Source: Methylococcaceae bacterium UBA4132 (GTDB lineage: Bacteria > Pseudomonadota > Gammaproteobacteria > Methylococcales > Methylomonadaceae). Taken from it: DNA of 7,458 bases. This document shows positions 5,995 to 7,458 of this stretch, in pieces. Position numbers and translations under genes: made by a program. Numbering within the stretch: the first letter of the stretch is position 1; each line of letters begins with the position of its first letter. Below the pieces are notes generated by a model. That model was not told where the DNA came from. It saw only the letters and a list, made by a program, of their open reading frames with translations, and searched no databases. The stretch spans positions 1-7,458 of the forward strand of contig DFWO01000176.1 of NCBI GenBank assembly GCA_002380945.1, in the 5' to 3' direction.

Positions 5995-6599
5995 TGCCCA
6001 ATCTCCGCCAGAGCATTACGAGCGCGATTAAACACCGTCCACACGCTCAGCACTAACATAATCACAAATAGCCCATTTAACCACTGCCCTGCTGTCATGC
6101 CTAAACCTAACGCTAAGGCGATTGCACCAAACACAAACGCTCTATCACTTTTACCCATAGGACCATCGTAACGACGTGACGCGCCAATCTGTATGGCAAT
6201 CACACCTGTCATTTCCGTGATTATCCCGACAATCACTACCAGCACCACCAACCAAGACCAAACACCTGCCAACAATGCAAATGGCAAATACAAGGCGACA
6301 TCAGCAATCACATCACACAGTTCATTCAAAATCGCCCCCAACGCGCTTTTCATACCGTGTTCACGCGCCAACATACCATCAATCGCATTTAACGCCATGC
6401 GTACAAACAGCACGATTGGTATCAGCAAAAATACACACGGTTGCGCATAAAAAAACGCTAATCCGCCGCCTGTAATAAGTGATAACAATAGTGCAGCAAT
6501 CGTCACTTGATTAGCCGTGACACCACGCCCTGCCAGCCATTTACAAAGCGGACGCAACAGATTTTGAAACGCGGGTTTAATATCATAAATACTTGCCAT
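5991..6599 (-). CDS. ynbA: CDP-alcohol phosphatidyltransferase, YnbA-like
   Basis: This is a 202-residue integral membrane enzyme of the class that replaces CMP of a CDP-lipid with an alcohol head group. The core is NAIDGMLAR (71-79), Gly88, then LNELCDVIAD (91-100). The usual motif is DxxDG...AR...GxxxDxxxD. Here the first and third Asp are Asn71 and Asn92, while Asp74 and Asp96 remain. As I recall, E. coli YnbA has the same Asn residues and the same opening (IKPxFQxLLRP), which supports the identification. The start at 6599 is chosen because the YnbA-like homology begins there and TAGGA lies about 9 bases upstream; a longer reading to 6692 would run back through the preceding gene. It is first in the cassette and overlaps ynbB by ATGA. 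The head-group alcohol is unknown. Confidence 0.9.
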   Translation of the reverse strand: MASIYDIKPAFQNLLRPLCKWLAGRGVTANQVTIAALLLSLITGGGLAFFYAQPCVFLLIPIVLFVRMALNAIDGMLAREHGMKSALGAILNELCDVIADVALYLPFALLAGVWSWLVVLVVIVGIITEMTGVIAIQIGASRRYDGPMGKSDRAFVFGAIALALGLGMTAGQWLNGLFVIMLVLSVWTVFNRARNALAEIGQ

Positions 6600-6658
6600 C
6601 TTTCTATTCCTAGAGTTGAATGAATGGTGTTTTTTTGCTCTGTAAATGAACGCTTGCT

Positions 6659-7039
6659 CTACTTGCTGGACTTCTCGCGTAGATATTCCCAAATGAACGC
6701 TGACATTTTGTCGATTTGCTTAGCCCAAGCGCGATGATCTTTTGCAGTTTCATGGCTATACGGAAGGTATGTTGCTGGTGCAACAGATCCGTTGCGTGTT
6801 CGACCGTCTTGATGTACCCGCTGGTGACATTCATGGTAGAGCAATACACAATTGATGAGAGTTTTAAGCCATTGATGATTCGGATCGGCAGGGTTACCAC
6901 ACTGATTAGGAACGACGTGATGAGCAAATTCCAATTCGTCAATCAAAACGCATCCGCAATGTGCGCATAAGTTACGTTGACGAAACCTAGCCTTATCGGC
7001 TGTTCCATTGTAAAAATCGAATGGTCGTTTGCTTGCCAT
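6659..7039 (-). CDS. Small HNH endonuclease-like protein
   Basis: This is a 126-residue protein with an HNH (beta-beta-alpha metal) core. CAHC at 25-28 is the first zinc knuckle. FAHHVVP at 39-44 supplies the catalytic His (40/41). Asn63 is the central N of the motif. ECHQRVH at 70-76 supplies Cys71, His72 and His76. The second knuckle is normally Cys-x2-Cys; here the first of these positions is Tyr68 (LLYHECH), though Cys64 and His69 are nearby. The basic N-terminus and the C-terminal helix (about 100-122) may bind DNA. HNH domains cut or nick DNA and occur in restriction, phage, intron and toxin proteins; nothing here indicates which. No methylase, immunity or phage gene adjoins it. It has its own strong ribosome binding site and lies 59 bases before the ynbA-like start. 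Confidence 0.82.
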   Translation of the reverse strand: MASKRPFDFYNGTADKARFRQRNLCAHCGCVLIDELEFAHHVVPNQCGNPADPNHQWLKTLINCVLLYHECHQRVHQDGRTRNGSVAPATYLPYSHETAKDHRAWAKQIDKMSAFIWEYLREKSSK

Positions 7040-7046
7040 TGTTATG

Positions 7047-7053
7047 ACTCCTT
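7047..7053 (-). promoter_or_regulatory. Strong ribosome binding site of the HNH gene
   Basis: AAGGAGT on the minus strand lies 7 bases before the ATG at 7039. It is near-consensus and fixes the HNH start. It is much stronger than the sites in front of ygfB, the zapB-like gene or ubiH. Confidence 0.85.
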
Positions 7054-7061
7054 AATTTAAA

Positions 7062-7086
7062 AAGAAGCGATATATAGACACTTCTT
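7062..7086 (-). terminator. Possible terminator hairpin after the RNase I remnant
   Basis: On the minus strand, AAGAAGTG (7086-7079) can pair with CGCTTCTT (7069-7062), an 8 bp stem with one G-T pair and a 9-base loop. A short T run (TTT, then AAATT) follows. It begins 11 bases after the RNase I stop codon, where a terminator is expected. The stem is AT-rich and the T run is short, so it would be weak. The same bases contain a candidate -10 box for the HNH gene. Confidence 0.35.
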
Positions 7087-7097
7087 ATGATTTTGAA
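7069..7097 (-). promoter_or_regulatory. Candidate sigma70 promoter for the HNH gene
   Basis: On the minus strand, TTCAAA (7097-7092) and TATATC (7074-7069) are separated by 17 bases; each matches consensus at 4 of 6 positions. Transcription would start near 7062, giving a leader of about 20 bases that contains the strong ribosome binding site. This is modest evidence, since the region is AT-rich. Confidence 0.3.
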
Positions 7098-7458
7098 TTA
7101 ATAACCTATCGCATCGACAGTAAAACTTTTTCCACAACGATTACTAAAACTTTGTGGGGCTTGTTGAATTAACTCCGCTAATGCCACATTGGTGGGGATT
7201 TGTTTAGGCAGATTAATAAACACATCGACTAAGTTGCCCTCTCTATCACAACCTAGATTAAGCGTTTGCTGGCATTTTTACCAAACGATTTATCGACAGT
7301 TTTAAAAAAACGCGGCGGTTGATACTATTTTACCTATGTTTTGTTTCATAAAATCGGCAATACCTTGGTCATTAAATTCTTTGGTAGTGGCTAAATTTGT
7401 AGTGATAGCAGCTAATTTTTATCATGATAGAAGAAAAAATAATCTACCGATGTTGGTC
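7098..7458 (-). pseudogene. rna: RNase I (RNase T2 family) gene, C-terminal part, frameshifted and cut by the window edge
   Basis: Minus-strand reading in three linked frames gives a sequence resembling the C-terminal third of E. coli periplasmic RNase I. Pieces in order are SVDYFFFYHDK; LAAITTNLATTKEFNDQGIA; GKIVSTAAFF; TVDKSFGKNASKR; LNLGCDREGNLVDVFINL; and the end NRCGKSFTVDAIGY before TAA at 7100-7098. E. coli RNase I ends in a very similar CGKTFVIDKAGY and has KSWGKENVK at the matching place. The frame changes about 7414-7423 (beside a five-A run), 7304-7310 (seven-T run) and 7261-7268; by codon fit these are one base lost, one gained, one lost. The catalytic His motifs of RNase T2 lie in the N-terminal part, outside the window. 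Product, if intact, would degrade RNA in the periplasm. Either a true pseudogene or homopolymer sequencing errors. Confidence 0.85.

Noticed and set aside
6193..6475. Two plus-strand open frames opposite the ynbA-like gene
   Set aside because: They are low-complexity readings opposite a clear membrane protein gene and show no motif.
6601..6658. Intrinsic terminator between the HNH and ynbA-like genes
   Set aside because: A run of seven A/T bases is present, but no stem precedes it on the minus strand.
6600..6692. N-terminal extension of the ynbA-like gene by 31 codons
   Set aside because: The extension runs through the end of the HNH gene in another frame, lacks membrane or family features, and the YnbA-like similarity and a ribosome binding site fit the ATG at 6599.
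6610..6970. Open frames of 84 and 110 codons overlapping the HNH gene
   Set aside because: The HNH frame has conserved Cys, His and Asn residues and a strong ribosome binding site; the overlapping frames have neither.

Overview
The window looks like chromosomal DNA of a moderately AT-rich gammaproteobacterium. The main evidence is the block ubiH-pepP-ygfB, divergent from a ZapB-like gene, zapA and the 6S RNA gene (ssrS). This order is characteristic of Gammaproteobacteria. I cannot place the genus from sequence alone; a Thiotrichales- or Methylococcales-like lineage is only a guess.

Layout. Positions 1-317 hold no intact gene. They contain a frame-broken coding-like remnant of unknown function and a cluster of short palindromes. 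Positions 318-3345 (minus strand) form a tight operon, transcribed ygfB, pepP, ubiH: a UPF0149 protein, Xaa-Pro aminopeptidase, and a ubiquinone-pathway flavin hydroxylase. Positions 3346-3533 are a divergent promoter region. Positions 3534-4054 (plus strand) encode a TIGR02449/ZapB-like coiled-coil protein that overlaps zapA; both act at the FtsZ ring. Positions about 4071-4260 are 6S RNA, the regulator of sigma70 RNA polymerase. In many relatives fau/ygfA follows 6S RNA, but here it does not. Positions 4261-4410 hold a 3 x 9 bp tandem repeat and a promoter-like hairpin.

Positions 4411-6599 (minus strand) form a compact three-gene lipid cassette, transcribed ynbA-like CDP-alcohol phosphatidyltransferase, ynbB-like phosphatidate cytidylyltransferase, PlsC-like acyltransferase. 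The set could make phosphatidic acid, activate it to CDP-diacylglycerol and attach an alcohol head group. The product is unknown. Upstream on the same strand are a small HNH nuclease-like gene (6659-7039) with a strong ribosome binding site and an altered zinc site, and the C-terminal part of an RNase I (RNase T2 family) gene broken by three frameshifts (7098 to the right edge).

Most of the left half is ordinary core genome. The parts worth a second look are the ynb-like cassette with its Asn-substituted catalytic motif, the unusual HNH protein, the decayed RNase I gene, and the 6S RNA locus without fau.
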